Of a stretch of DNA of 41,746 nt, positions 10,195 through 19,068 are shown piece after piece. The stretch's first letter is position 1. Each line of letters starts with the position of its first letter. Location of the stretch: the NCBI GenBank assembly GCA_009691105.1, contig SHVU01000016.1, forward strand, positions 1 to 41,746, given 5' to 3'. The position numbers were made by a program, and so were the translations under genes. Source of the DNA: Rhodospirillales bacterium (lineage in GTDB: Bacteria; Pseudomonadota; Alphaproteobacteria; Rhodospirillales; SHVU01). The notes under the pieces are model-generated. The model searched no databases and was not told the DNA's origin. It was given only the letters and a program-made list of their open reading frames with translations.

Positions 10195-10242
10195 GAGATG
10201 ACTCGACGTCGGAATGGACGCCGACCATAGCACAGGGTTCGG

Positions 10243-12651
10243 CTAGTACAGCCCGCCGGTTCCCGTCGTCGGCGGCGCGCCGGCGGTAACGCCTTCGAGG
10301 ACTTCGCCACGCCCAGCCGGGATCGAGCCCGGCTTGAAGGCTTCGACGATCACATCGCGTTCACGACCTTGCGCGACCTCACCCGACTCGGAGCGGATGC
10401 GGACCAAGCGAATGCCGGACGGCGTGCGGAACGGTGTCGCCGGCTGGTTGGCCAAGGCCGCCGCCATGAAATCGCGGAAGATCGGCGCGGCGATCGAACC
10501 GCCGGTCTCGAGCCGGCCAAGAGTGCGCGGGCTGTCGAACCCGACGAAGACCCCGACCGCGAGGTCGGGTGAGAACCCGACGAACCAGGAATCCAAACTG
10601 TCGTTGGTGGTGCCGGTTTTGCCGGCCAAGGGCTTGCCCACCGCTTTAACGCGAATGCCAGTGCCGCGGTCGACGACACCCTGCAGCATCGACACCATCT
10701 GATAGGCGCTCGCCGGGTCGGTCAGCTTCTCACGGATGTCGGACAAGACCGGCATCGACTGTCCGGTCCACTGCATGGCCAGGCAGCCCGAACAGCCGCG
10801 CTCGTCGTGGCGGAACACGGTGCGGCCATGACGATCCTGGACCCGGTCGATGAGGGTCGGGACGACCTTCTTGCCGCCGTTGACGAACATCCCGTAGGCC
10901 GCCGTCAGCCGCAGCAGCGTCGTTTCGCCGGCGCCCAACGACATCGCCAACTGATGGGGTAGCTTGTCGACGACGCCGAAGCGCTCGGCGTAGCTCGCCA
11001 CCTTCTCCATGCCGATGGTCTGGGCGAGACGCACAGTCATGACGTTCCGCGACTTCTCGAGCCCCTGGCGCATGGTCGTCGGGCCATAGAATTTCCCGGC
11101 GTAGTTCTCGGGCCGCCATTTCGGGAGCCCGGGGCCCTGATCGAGGACGATCGGAGCATCAAGGATGAGAGTCGCCGGCGTGTAGCCGGAATCGAGACCG
11201 GCCAAATACACGAACGGCTTGAACGCCGAGCCCGGCTGACGACGTGCCTGGCTGGCGCGGTTGTATTGGCTGCGAGTGTAGTCGTAACCGCCGCTCATCG
11301 CGAGGATGCGGCCGGTGTGCGGGTCGATGGCGACAAGAGCGCCTTCGACATCGGGGATTTGGCGAAGCGCGAAAGTCGCGTCCGTGTAGGCGACGCCTTC
11401 GGCGTTGGCCGTGACCGCCTCGACGCAAATGACGTCGCCCGGCGCCACGACATCGGCGGCGCGTTCGACTTTAGGGCCCACCGCCTGTTCATCGAGGCGA
11501 TGTCGGGCCCAGGTCATTTCGGCCAATGGGATGCGGCCGCGCGAGCCGTCGGCAAATCCGATATCGACCGAAGCCGCCCCGACGGTCACGACCGCGGCGA
11601 GACGGAAGCGGCCGAGGCCCGGCGGCGGTTCGACGCGGGCAAGCTGATCGCGCCAATCGCCGGGGCGAAGCCGCGCCACCGGACCACGCCAGCCATGCCG
11701 GCGATCGTAGATTTCCAGACCATCGCGCAAGACACGGTCCGAAATCATCTGGAGATTGGGATCGAGCGTTGTCCGGACGGCAAGCCCGCCTTCGTAGAGC
11801 ATCCGTTCGCCGTAACGGCTCGCGAGTTCGCGGCGCACGTCTTCGGCGAAGTAATCGGCTTTAACGATCTCGGCGGAGGCGCGCAAACGGACGACCGGGG
11901 GCTCGGCCTTGGCGCGCGCGGCCTCGTCGGACGAAATTAATTCGGCCTCGACCATTTGGTCGATGACCCAGTCGCGGCGACCTTGGGCCGCGGCCGGATA
12001 GCGCACCGGATTGTAATTGTTCGGAGCCTTGGGCAACGCGGCGAGAAAGGCGGCTTCGGCGATCGTCAGCTCGTCCAAGGAATGGTCGAAGTAGTTCAAG
12101 GCCGCGGCGGCGACGCCATACGACGCGAAGCCAAGATAGATTTCATTCAAATAGAGCTCGAGGACGCGTTCCTTGCTGAGGACGCGCTCGATTCGAAAGG
12201 CAAGGATCGCTTCCTTGACCTTCCGCTCCCAGCTCACCTCGTTGCTGAGCAGGAAGTTCTTGGCGACTTGCTGGGTGATCGTCGAGGCGCCGACCAAGCG
12301 GCGTTCGCCGCCGAGGTTGCGCAGGTTGGTCACAAGGGCCCGGATCACGCTCATCGGATCGACGCCGGGATGGATGAAGAAGTTTTTGTCTTCGGCGGAG
12401 AGGAACGCCTGGATGACGTGCTTCGGCATCGCCCGGATCGGCACGAAGACCCGTTTCTCGACGGCGTACTCCGCGAGCAGGCGACCGTCACCGGCATAGA
12501 CGCGCGTCGTCACCGGCGGCTCGTAGTCGGCGAGCTGGGCGTATTCTGGAAGACCTCGACCGAAATGATAAAAGACAAAGAAAACGCCGCCGGCGGCGAC
12601 CATCGCGCCGACGAGAAGCAGCCCTAAGACGACGTTCAAAAATCGGATCAT
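10243..12651 (-). CDS. mrcA: Penicillin-binding protein 1A (bifunctional peptidoglycan synthase)
   Basis: Class A PBP that polymerises lipid II (GT51 domain) and crosslinks peptides (transpeptidase domain) in the periplasm, anchored by one N-terminal helix (about residues 5-28). The glycosyltransferase catalytic Glu is E87 in SAEDKNFFIHPGVD, followed by VGASTITQQVAKNFLL and LYLNEIYLG. Transpeptidase motifs are SAFK with nucleophile S475, SRN, and KTGTT at about 678. The 802-residue length is normal. The start ATG 12651 lies 6 bases after the stop of the decayed adaptor gene; a promoter candidate lies inside that gene's tail. The order amiC - mrcA - prfB matches the usual alphaproteobacterial arrangement except for the inserted adaptor remnant and the amidase gene. 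Confidence 0.95.
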   Translation of the reverse strand: MIRFLNVVLGLLLVGAMVAAGGVFFVFYHFGRGLPEYAQLADYEPPVTTRVYAGDGRLLAEYAVEKRVFVPIRAMPKHVIQAFLSAEDKNFFIHPGVDPMSVIRALVTNLRNLGGERRLVGASTITQQVAKNFLLSNEVSWERKVKEAILAFRIERVLSKERVLELYLNEIYLGFASYGVAAAALNYFDHSLDELTIAEAAFLAALPKAPNNYNPVRYPAAAQGRRDWVIDQMVEAELISSDEAARAKAEPPVVRLRASAEIVKADYFAEDVRRELASRYGERMLYEGGLAVRTTLDPNLQMISDRVLRDGLEIYDRRHGWRGPVARLRPGDWRDQLARVEPPPGLGRFRLAAVVTVGAASVDIGFADGSRGRIPLAEMTWARHRLDEQAVGPKVERAADVVAPGDVICVEAVTANAEGVAYTDATFALRQIPDVEGALVAIDPHTGRILAMSGGYDYTRSQYNRASQARRQPGSAFKPFVYLAGLDSGYTPATLILDAPIVLDQGPGLPKWRPENYAGKFYGPTTMRQGLEKSRNVMTVRLAQTIGMEKVASYAERFGVVDKLPHQLAMSLGAGETTLLRLTAAYGMFVNGGKKVVPTLIDRVQDRHGRTVFRHDERGCSGCLAMQWTGQSMPVLSDIREKLTDPASAYQMVSMLQGVVDRGTGIRVKAVGKPLAGKTGTTNDSLDSWFVGFSPDLAVGVFVGFDSPRTLGRLETGGSIAAPIFRDFMAAALANQPATPFRTPSGIRLVRIRSESGEVAQGRERDVIVEAFKPGSIPAGRGEVLEGVTAGAPPTTGTGGLY

Positions 12652-12657
12652 CAGGCT

Positions 12658-13530
12658 CTACGGTTCCCCAACCGTTGCGCCACCGGCCGAGCCCGGCCGG
12701 TTCGAGGGCCAAATCATTGTTGGCTTATTATGGTTAAGATTCAATTGGGTCCGAATTATGGCTGCGCCGATGCTGCGGCCGGCAACCTCGATCTGCGGGT
12801 CGATTGCGTAGACCTTGCCGGAGAAAACCAGGCCCGGGATCGCATCGATGGTGATTTCGATCCCTTGGTCGGGCCGCCAGGCCGCGAGATGAATTTCCGG
12901 AACGCGGAAGTCGACCTTCAAGGTGTCGATCGCTTCGAGATTGACGATCTGCTCGCCGGGTTCGACGATCTTGCCAACACTGATACGTCGCAATCCGAGA
13001 ACGCCGTCGAACGGCGCTAGGATTTCGGTCTTGCGAAGACGGGTCTCGGCCAATTCGACGGCCGAGCGGTCGATGCGCAACGACGACGCCTCGTCGAGAG
13101 CGCGTACGGTGCCGGCACCCAGCGTTTCAAGCTGGCTGGCCCGCTTGTGATTGGCCTCGCTCAGTTCGAGCCGCGCTTTGGCTTGCGCCACCTCGGCCCG
13201 GAAGATCGAGCTCTCGAGACGAACCAGCACTGCGCCGCGCTTAACCGCCTCTCCCGCGTTCGCCTAAATCTCGGAGACGCGCCCCGGAACCTCGGAACTG
13301 ACAGGAACCGATTCCTCAGACCGCAAGCTGCCGACGGCGCTGACCGTCTCGACGATAGCGTCGAGCTTCACTTTGTTGGCTTCGACCGGAACGGCGAAAG
13401 CCCCGACACGACCGTGCATCCCCTGAGGCGCTGACGGCGGCGCGCGAAAACCGAACCAATACACAAGGCTCGCACCGACGACCGCGATGGCGATGGCGAT
13501 GACGATGACGACCAAAATTCCACGTCGCAC
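12658..13530 (-). pseudogene. RND-efflux periplasmic adaptor (HlyD/AcrA-type), interrupted and truncated
   Basis: From GTG 13530 (AAAGGA Shine-Dalgarno 7 bases upstream) the frame encodes an N-terminal membrane anchor (RRGILVVIVIAIAIAVVGAS), then the typical adaptor start ending EVPGRVSEI. Here an in-frame TAG (13266-13264) interrupts it. The same frame resumes at once with ANAGEAVKRGAVLVRLESS, an alpha-hairpin (AEVAQAKARLELSEANHKRA) and the barrel segment up to VYAIDPQIEVAGRSI. After that the expected C-terminal roughly 80-100 residues are replaced by unrelated sequence ending at TAG 12658. No RND permease or outer-membrane partner is nearby. The stop is one base from CAG (Gln). Two independent lesions and the lost partner indicate a dead remnant. 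A sequencing error could explain the stop but not the lost tail. Confidence 0.85.
12716..12744 (-). promoter_or_regulatory. Candidate sigma-70 promoter for mrcA
   Basis: On the minus strand TTGAAT (12744-12739) and AACAAT (12721-12716) are separated by exactly 17 bases. They lie in a short AT-rich stretch inside the non-homologous tail of the adaptor pseudogene, about 65 bases before the mrcA ATG. The match to consensus is moderate; the placement suggests that original mrcA upstream DNA begins near here. Confidence 0.4.
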
Positions 13531-13627
13531 GGCAATATCCTTTCCTACGCGCCATAGAGCCCATGGCCCAGGGGCGGCGCATCCTAAACTAGTACCATTC
13601 AAAACAGGGGGGCCTGAGGGGCCAGGA

Positions 13628-14938
13628 TTACGGCCGTTTCGCTTCCTCGGTAGTCGCGAAATAGCCCTCGATCGACCGAACCACCGCGTTGGCGATGCGG
13701 CTCCGGTGACTTTCCAGATTGAGCAGAGCCTCATCCTCGGGATTGGAGAGGAAGCCGATTTCGACCAGAACCGCCGGAGTATCAGGGGAGCGCAGGACAG
13801 CAAACCCCGCAAATCGGTGGGTATTGCGCAGAAGCCTGGCTTCCCGGCCCATTTCGTTGACCAGCCGAGTCGCGAACAACGCCGATTGGTTCATGGCCTC
13901 GCGCTGGGCAAGATCGATCAGGATATTCGTGACTTCCGGCAGCTCCTGCGACAGGTCGACACCACCAATCAGGTCGGCCTTGTTCTCTTTCTCCGCGAAG
14001 GCTTCGGCTTCCTGGTCCGAGGCCTTTTCAGACAGCGTGTAGACCGAGGCCCCCCGCGTCCGCCGATTATCGGTAGCGTCGGCGTGGAGGGACACGAACA
14101 GATGGGCGCCGGCATCCTTGGCGATGGCCAAGCGATCCCGGAGCGGGATGAAGACGTCGCGGTCGCGGGTCATGACGACGCGAAAGAGGCCGGTCGCCTC
14201 CAGGCGTTCGCGCACGGCACGCGCCACCGACAAGGTCAGATGCTTTTCGACGATACCGGTCGGGCCCGCGGTCCCGGGATCAACGCCCCCATGACCGGGA
14301 TCCAGAACAATGACGCGCTTGCTCTGACGGATCGGCTTGCGGCGCGGCAGATCGAACGGAACCATGGCCGGGGCGGCAGCCGGAACGATTTTAGCCTCGG
14401 CCTGTGGGAGCCTGGCTTCGGCTTGCTGGAGCTTGGCCTCGGGCTGCTGCAGCTTGGGAAGTTCTGGTGGCGCGGGCGCCAAGGCTCCCGTCACCGGACG
14501 CTGTGCCTGCATCAGCATGGCTTCGCGCGTGGCGGGTCCCAGATCGATCATGACTCGGAAGCCGTGGGCGCCATCGCCTTCGACGCCGACGGCGCTCAGG
14601 ATGCGGGCTGGCCGCGCCAAGTCGATAACAATGCGCGACTGGCCCGGCTTGAAGACGCCATAGCGGAGCTTGTCGAGGACCCCGATCGAGGCCGGGAGGG
14701 CCTTGCCGGGGCGCCACGCCACCTCTGGCAGATCGACCACGACGCGGTCGGGATCGCCCAACGTGAAGACCGAAAATTCGATTTTATGGGTGAGTTCGAG
14801 GACGATCCGGGTGTTGTCGTCCAGAGCTCCGGCCCGGACGTCGACAATCGCGCCGCTGGCCGCCCCTGCCGGACTGGCCCCGAGCCCGGCCGCTACGATC
14901 GCGGCCATCATCCACCGTGCTCGTACGCCCCGCGCCAT
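13628..14938 (-). CDS. amiC: N-acetylmuramoyl-L-alanine amidase with AMIN domain
   Basis: Zn-dependent periplasmic hydrolase that removes stem peptides from peptidoglycan during cell separation. A signal peptide is visible (MARGVRARWMMAAIVAAGLG, Ala-rich cleavage area), then an AMIN domain (about 30-140) that in family members directs septal or peptidoglycan binding, a linker with a short tandem repeat, and an Amidase_3 domain (about 205-425). Zinc ligands are the His in DPGHGG, the Glu in GIVEKHLT and the His in SLHAD; the catalytic Glu is in VEIGFLSN. The length of 436 residues is normal. It is divergent from rne and lies upstream of the adaptor remnant and mrcA. AmiC-type enzymes usually need an EnvC/NlpD-like activator, which is not in the window. 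Confidence 0.93.
   Translation of the reverse strand: MARGVRARWMMAAIVAAGLGASPAGAASGAIVDVRAGALDDNTRIVLELTHKIEFSVFTLGDPDRVVVDLPEVAWRPGKALPASIGVLDKLRYGVFKPGQSRIVIDLARPARILSAVGVEGDGAHGFRVMIDLGPATREAMLMQAQRPVTGALAPAPPELPKLQQPEAKLQQAEARLPQAEAKIVPAAAPAMVPFDLPRRKPIRQSKRVIVLDPGHGGVDPGTAGPTGIVEKHLTLSVARAVRERLEATGLFRVVMTRDRDVFIPLRDRLAIAKDAGAHLFVSLHADATDNRRTRGASVYTLSEKASDQEAEAFAEKENKADLIGGVDLSQELPEVTNILIDLAQREAMNQSALFATRLVNEMGREARLLRNTHRFAGFAVLRSPDTPAVLVEIGFLSNPEDEALLNLESHRSRIANAVVRSIEGYFATTEEAKRP
14391..14455 (-). repeat. Short tandem repeat in the AmiC linker
   Basis: The linker between AMIN and amidase domains contains about three copies of a seven-residue unit of the type KLQQxEA / RLPQAEA, with matching nucleotide repeats around CTTGGCCTC and CTGGCTTCG. 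It probably forms a short flexible or helical spacer, and copy number may vary between strains. Confidence 0.6.
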
Positions 14939-15387
14939 GTGCCGTTTCCCAAACCCGAATCACATATATCCACTGGCGGAGTCGGCCGGCAATGGCAAAG
15001 CACCGGCGGACACCATGGAATCCGCCTCTAACAAGAGGGTTGTCGAGCTATCGTCCTCCCAGTATCTTAACAATGTGTTGAGAGGCGAAATTCCGGCCGT
15101 CAGACTCCAGGAAGGTTTCGGCGCGACCCAAGCGTTCTGCGATGTCGCGCCATCGTCGCCCCCAAGCCGCGGGCTCGGAGCCGGACCAATGACCCGCATC
15201 TACTCCTTCATCGTACGAGGGTTTACCGCGCCGGTAGTGGCAGCGGCAGGGAACTCGCGTCCTGGTCTTCGGACCTCGGGGCGCGGAGCTGCATTCCCCC
15301 GCTCCGCCGGACTTGTCCTACGCACTTGTGGCGGGCGTTCACTCCGGCTGTGTCCGGCGACGTCGGCCCTACGGAGAATTACGCGCA
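14939..15387 (+). promoter_or_regulatory. 449-base divergent region and long rne leader
   Basis: This is the only gene-free gap above 300 bases. No convincing small gene was found; the frames here lack family-like sequence. A good sigma-70-type promoter candidate on the plus strand, TTGTCG (15040-15045) - 17 bases - TATCTT (15063-15068), would give rne a leader of about 315 bases. Within it GCGGAG (15283-15288) can pair with CTCCGC (15302-15307). A long structured leader is consistent with RNase E autoregulation known in enterobacteria. The amiC promoter must also lie at the left end. Confidence 0.5.
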
Positions 15388-17874
15388 ATGCCGTCTTCAA
15401 AGATGCTGATCGACGCCGCCCACCCGGAAGAGACCCGGGTTGTCGTCGTTACCGACAATCGTCTCGCTGACTTCGACGTCGAAGTCGCCTCTCGGAAGCA
15501 GCTCAAAGGCAATATCTATCTCGCCAAGGTCGCCCGGGTCGAACCGTCGCTCCAGGCCGCCTTCGTCGAATACGGTGGGAACCGTCACGGGTTCCTCGCC
15601 TTCAACGAAATTCACCCGGACTACTACCAAATCCCGGTCGGCGACCGGCAGGCGCTGATCGCCGAGCACGAGGCCGCCGAACAGGCCGCGAAGCCCGCCG
15701 AAGTCCACGAAGCCGTCGAGGGCGCGACGCCGCCGGCCGCCGAAGCTCCGAGCGAAGATGATGCTGACGACGGCGAAACGCGCCGCCGGTTCTCTTCGTC
15801 CCGCTCGTACCGCATCCAAGAAGTCATCAAGCCGCGCCAGATCCTGCTCATCCAGGTGGTCAAGGAAGAGCGCGGCAACAAAGGCGCGGCGCTGACGACC
15901 TATCTGTCGCTCGCCGGCCGCTATTGCGTCCTGATGCCGAACACGCCGCGCGGCGGCGGAGTTTCGCGGAAGATCACCAATGGCGACGACCGCAAGCGCC
16001 TGAAGTCTATCCTCGAAAGCCTCGAAATCTCCACCGGCATGGGCGTCATCGTCCGTACCGCTGGCTCCGAGCGCACCAAGGCCGAGATCCGGCGCGACTA
16101 CGCCTACCTACTCAAGCTGTGGGACAGCGTTCGCGAGACGACCTTGAAGTCGACGGCGCCGACGTTGGTCCACGAAGAAGCCGACCTCATCAAGCGAACC
16201 ATCCGCGACACCTATAGCCGCGACATCGAAGAAGTACTGATCGAAGGCGACGTCGCCTTCGAGACGGCGCGTTCGATGATGCGGCTGTTGATGCCGAGTC
16301 ACTCCAAGCGAGTGAAGCTTTGGGATCGCAAGGACGAGCCCCTCTTCCAGCACTTCCGGATCGAGGATCAGCTCGAGGCGACGCATCGCCACGCCGTGCA
16401 GCTGCGCTCCGGCGGCTATATCAACATCACGCCGACCGAAGCCCTGGTGGCCGTCGACGTCAACTCGGGCCGCTCGACGCGCGAGCGCAACATCGAGGAG
16501 ACGGCGACCCGCACCAATATCGAAGCGGCACAGGAAGTCGCCCGCCAGCTCCGGCTGCGCGATTTGGGCGGCCTCATCGTCATCGACTTCATCGACATGG
16601 ACAATCCGCGCAACCAGGCTCAGGTCGAGCGGGCGTTGCGTGACGCGATGCGGATCGACCGGGCCCGCATCCAGATCGGACGGATCAGCAACTTCGGTTT
16701 GCTCGAGTTGTCCCGTCAGCGGCTGCGTCCGAGCGTCTTCGAAACGACGTTCCAGTCCTGCGCGTTCTGCGGCGGCACCGGCCTGCGTCGCTCGACCGAC
16801 TCTGCGGCGCTGGTCGTACTCCGCAGCATCGAGGAAGAAGGTCCGGCGCGTCGCGACAGCGAAGTTACCGTCTACGTGCCGACGGCGATTGCGCTCTACA
16901 TCCTCAATAACAAGCGCCCGGCCTTGGATCGGATCACGACGCGGTTCGGCCTGACGGTGCGCTTCACGAGTGACGACAGCTTGATCCCGCCGAACTTCAG
17001 GCTCGATCCGCCGCGCGCTCAGTCGCAGCCGGTTCACGAACCCCGCGGCGAGCCGCCGCCGCTGCGGCCACAGCCCGAAAGCCAGCCCGGCGCTCAGCCG
17101 CAAGCCGGCCGTGAGGGCGGCGCGCCGCAGGAACCGGGCGGACGCCGGCGCCGGCGCCGGCGTGGCCGACGTCATGGCAACGGTGGTGACCAGCCGAACC
17201 TGCCGGGTGCGACGCCGGGCTCACCGTCGACGGGCGACATGGCCGCGGATTCTCAGCCGGCGATGGAGCATGGCTCGGCCGAGACCTCGGCCGATGCCGG
17301 CACTCACACCTCTCACGGGTCGACGCCCGATCATCACGCCGCCGAGCCTCAACAGGACTCGGCCGGCTCCAACGAAGGCCGCACCGACGGTCAGCCTCAT
17401 CAACCAGGCCAACCCGGACAGCCCGGCGAAGGCCGACGCCGCCGGCGGCGGCGCGGTCGACGCGGCGGTCGCGGTCGACGTGGTCCCGACGGCGCGCCAT
17501 TGCAGGGCCAGAATCCGCAGGGTGGCGAGCCAGGCCATCAGCAGGATGGTGGCGAGGGGCATGACGATCACGACGGTCATGACCACGCATCGGAGCAGCC
17601 AGCCCCCGCGGGCGACGACAGACCTTCGATCGAACGTGAGTCGCACGCTGCGCCGACACGGCACGAGGCGCCCGCGCCTCGCAAGTACGATGCACCTCGG
17701 CCCGAGCCGCGCCGTTCCGAGCCCGAGCCCCGTGCCGCCGACAATGGTGGATCGGAGCCTGCGGTGCCGGAAGCCGACACCCGCAAGACCAAGACAATCA
17801 TCGTCGGCGAGGAATCGACAGCCCAACAGCCGGCCGGCAATCGCAAAGGCTGGTGGCGACGCCTGACGAGTTAG
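15388..17874 (+). CDS. rne: Ribonuclease E
   Basis: Endoribonuclease central to mRNA decay and rRNA/tRNA processing, and scaffold of the degradosome. The start ATG 15388 gives MPSSKMLIDAAHPEETRVVV, the usual alphaproteobacterial opening; GGAG lies 11 bases upstream. The S1 domain (about 35-210) contains the acidic insert common in this group. The catalytic Asp residues are D357 (VDVNSG) and D400 (VIDFIDMD), and the Zn-link cysteines are C458 and C461 (CAFC). Their spacing of 43 and 58 residues equals that of the E. coli enzyme. The roughly 290-residue C-terminal tail is low-complexity: two Arg-rich blocks (about 586-600 and 688-706) that should bind RNA, a His/Asp/Gly-rich patch, and Pro-rich linkers. 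Length is 828 residues. The TAG stop overlaps the convergent aminotransferase stop. Confidence 0.96.
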   Translation: MPSSKMLIDAAHPEETRVVVVTDNRLADFDVEVASRKQLKGNIYLAKVARVEPSLQAAFVEYGGNRHGFLAFNEIHPDYYQIPVGDRQALIAEHEAAEQAAKPAEVHEAVEGATPPAAEAPSEDDADDGETRRRFSSSRSYRIQEVIKPRQILLIQVVKEERGNKGAALTTYLSLAGRYCVLMPNTPRGGGVSRKITNGDDRKRLKSILESLEISTGMGVIVRTAGSERTKAEIRRDYAYLLKLWDSVRETTLKSTAPTLVHEEADLIKRTIRDTYSRDIEEVLIEGDVAFETARSMMRLLMPSHSKRVKLWDRKDEPLFQHFRIEDQLEATHRHAVQLRSGGYINITPTEALVAVDVNSGRSTRERNIEETATRTNIEAAQEVARQLRLRDLGGLIVIDFIDMDNPRNQAQVERALRDAMRIDRARIQIGRISNFGLLELSRQRLRPSVFETTFQSCAFCGGTGLRRSTDSAALVVLRSIEEEGPARRDSEVTVYVPTAIALYILNNKRPALDRITTRFGLTVRFTSDDSLIPPNFRLDPPRAQSQPVHEPRGEPPPLRPQPESQPGAQPQAGREGGAPQEPGGRRRRRRRGRRHGNGGDQPNLPGATPGSPSTGDMAADSQPAMEHGSAETSADAGTHTSHGSTPDHHAAEPQQDSAGSNEGRTDGQPHQPGQPGQPGEGRRRRRRRGRRGGRGRRGPDGAPLQGQNPQGGEPGHQQDGGEGHDDHDGHDHASEQPAPAGDDRPSIERESHAAPTRHEAPAPRKYDAPRPEPRRSEPEPRAADNGGSEPAVPEADTRKTKTIIVGEESTAQQPAGNRKGWWRRLTS

Positions 17875-19040
17875 ACGGCCGCGGTTCGGTCGCCGGCAAG
17901 CCAGGCCCGCAAACGGCGGGCGGCTTCGCTTACGTCTTCGGTACTGCCGGCGAACGAAATCCGAATGGTGCGGTCGCCGCGCTCGGGATCGAAGTCCAAT
18001 CCCGGGGTGATGGCGACGCCGGTGTCGGCCAGGATACGTCGGCAGAACTCCTGACTGTCGTTCGTGAGATGACCGACGTCGGCGTAGAGATAAAACGCGC
18101 CGTCGGCCGACGCGATCTTCTCAATCCCGGCTTTCGGTAGCTCGGCCAGCAGAAGACGGCGGTTGGCGGCGTAGCGCTGCACGTGGCCGTCGAGTTCGTC
18201 GCGACAGTCGAAGGCGGCAACAGCGGCCGCCTGCGATAACGTCGGCGGCGAGATATACAGATTCTGTGCCAAGCATTCGACGGAGCGCAGCAGCGCCTCT
18301 GGCACGACCATCCAGCCGAGTCGCCAGCCGGTCATCGAATAGTATTTTGAGAAGCTGTTCACGACGATCGCCGCGTCGGTGAACGTGAGCGCCGTGTCCG
18401 CCGGCGCGCCGAAGGTGATGCCGTGATAAATCTCGTCGGATACGAGGCGGATACCGCGGTCGTGGCAATAGCCGACGAGGCCTTCCAACGCCGCCCGGCT
18501 CAACATCGTGCCTGTCGGATTGGATGGACTGGCGACAATCAAACCGTCGAGCCGCCCTCCCGCACGATCCAGCAACGCCGGCGAGGGTTGGTAATTGGTG
18601 TCTGGTCCGACCAAGATCGGCACCGCTTCGACGCCGATCGCCTGGAGAATGTTCCGATACGCCGGATAGCCCGGAGCCGCGACTGCGACCCGGTCGCCGG
18701 CTTCGAACGCGCTCAGGAAGGCGAGAAGGAATGCGCCCGAGGATCCCGTCGTGACGGCGATACGGCCGGGGTCGACGGCCACGTCATAGGTCTCGCAGTA
18801 GTGCGCGGCGATCCGGCGCCGAAGCTCGAGGACGCCGAACGCATCCGTGTATCCGAGCCGGTCGGCATCGACGGCGGCGCGGGCCCGGGCGCGAACTCCC
18901 GCCGGGGCTCCGGTCGCCGGTTGACCGACTTCGAGATGGAGAACGTCTTTGCCTTCGGCGGCGCGCTCGTTCGCGGCGCGCATAACGTCCATCACAATGA
19001 AGGGCGGGATCAGACCGCGCGGCGCAACCTTGAGGGGCAT
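17871..19040 (-). CDS. PLP-dependent class I/II aminotransferase
   Basis: A 389-residue fold-type I aminotransferase of the aspartate-aminotransferase superfamily. Visible are the N-terminal substrate-loop region (LHLEVGQPATGAP), the PLP phosphate region (TTGSSGAFLLAF), the Asn of SPSNPTG, the DEIYHG motif, and the Schiff-base Lys K232 in NSFSKYYSMTGWRLGW, with the C-terminal Arg region RISFAGS. The preferred substrate cannot be read from motifs. Start ATG 19040 is chosen because homologous sequence begins there; a GGAGG lies somewhat far (14 bases) upstream, and longer in-frame extensions run into the ggt-like gene. It is 28 bases downstream of that gene and likely co-transcribed. The stop TAA overlaps the rne stop within TTAG 17871-17874. 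Confidence 0.88.
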   Translation of the reverse strand: MPLKVAPRGLIPPFIVMDVMRAANERAAEGKDVLHLEVGQPATGAPAGVRARARAAVDADRLGYTDAFGVLELRRRIAAHYCETYDVAVDPGRIAVTTGSSGAFLLAFLSAFEAGDRVAVAAPGYPAYRNILQAIGVEAVPILVGPDTNYQPSPALLDRAGGRLDGLIVASPSNPTGTMLSRAALEGLVGYCHDRGIRLVSDEIYHGITFGAPADTALTFTDAAIVVNSFSKYYSMTGWRLGWMVVPEALLRSVECLAQNLYISPPTLSQAAAVAAFDCRDELDGHVQRYAANRRLLLAELPKAGIEKIASADGAFYLYADVGHLTNDSQEFCRRILADTGVAITPGLDFDPERGDRTIRISFAGSTEDVSEAARRLRAWLAGDRTAAV

Positions 19041-19068
19041 GACGGCCGGCGTGGCCTCCGTCGTCCGC

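Noticed and set aside
13264-13266. TAG in the adaptor gene as a recoded (read-through) codon
   Set aside because: No recoding element is visible and the gene has also lost its C-terminus, so a nonsense mutation is simpler.
13487-15031. 514-residue plus-strand frame opposite amiC
   Set aside because: Antisense to AmiC with all catalytic residues visible on the minus strand; no family signal.
16108-17175. 355-residue minus-strand frame opposite rne
   Set aside because: Shadow of RNase E coding sequence; no family signal.
17137-17510. CGCCGG-rich repeats in rne as a possible CRISPR or structural repeat
   Set aside because: They are in-frame Arg codon runs in the disordered tail; no spacer structure exists.
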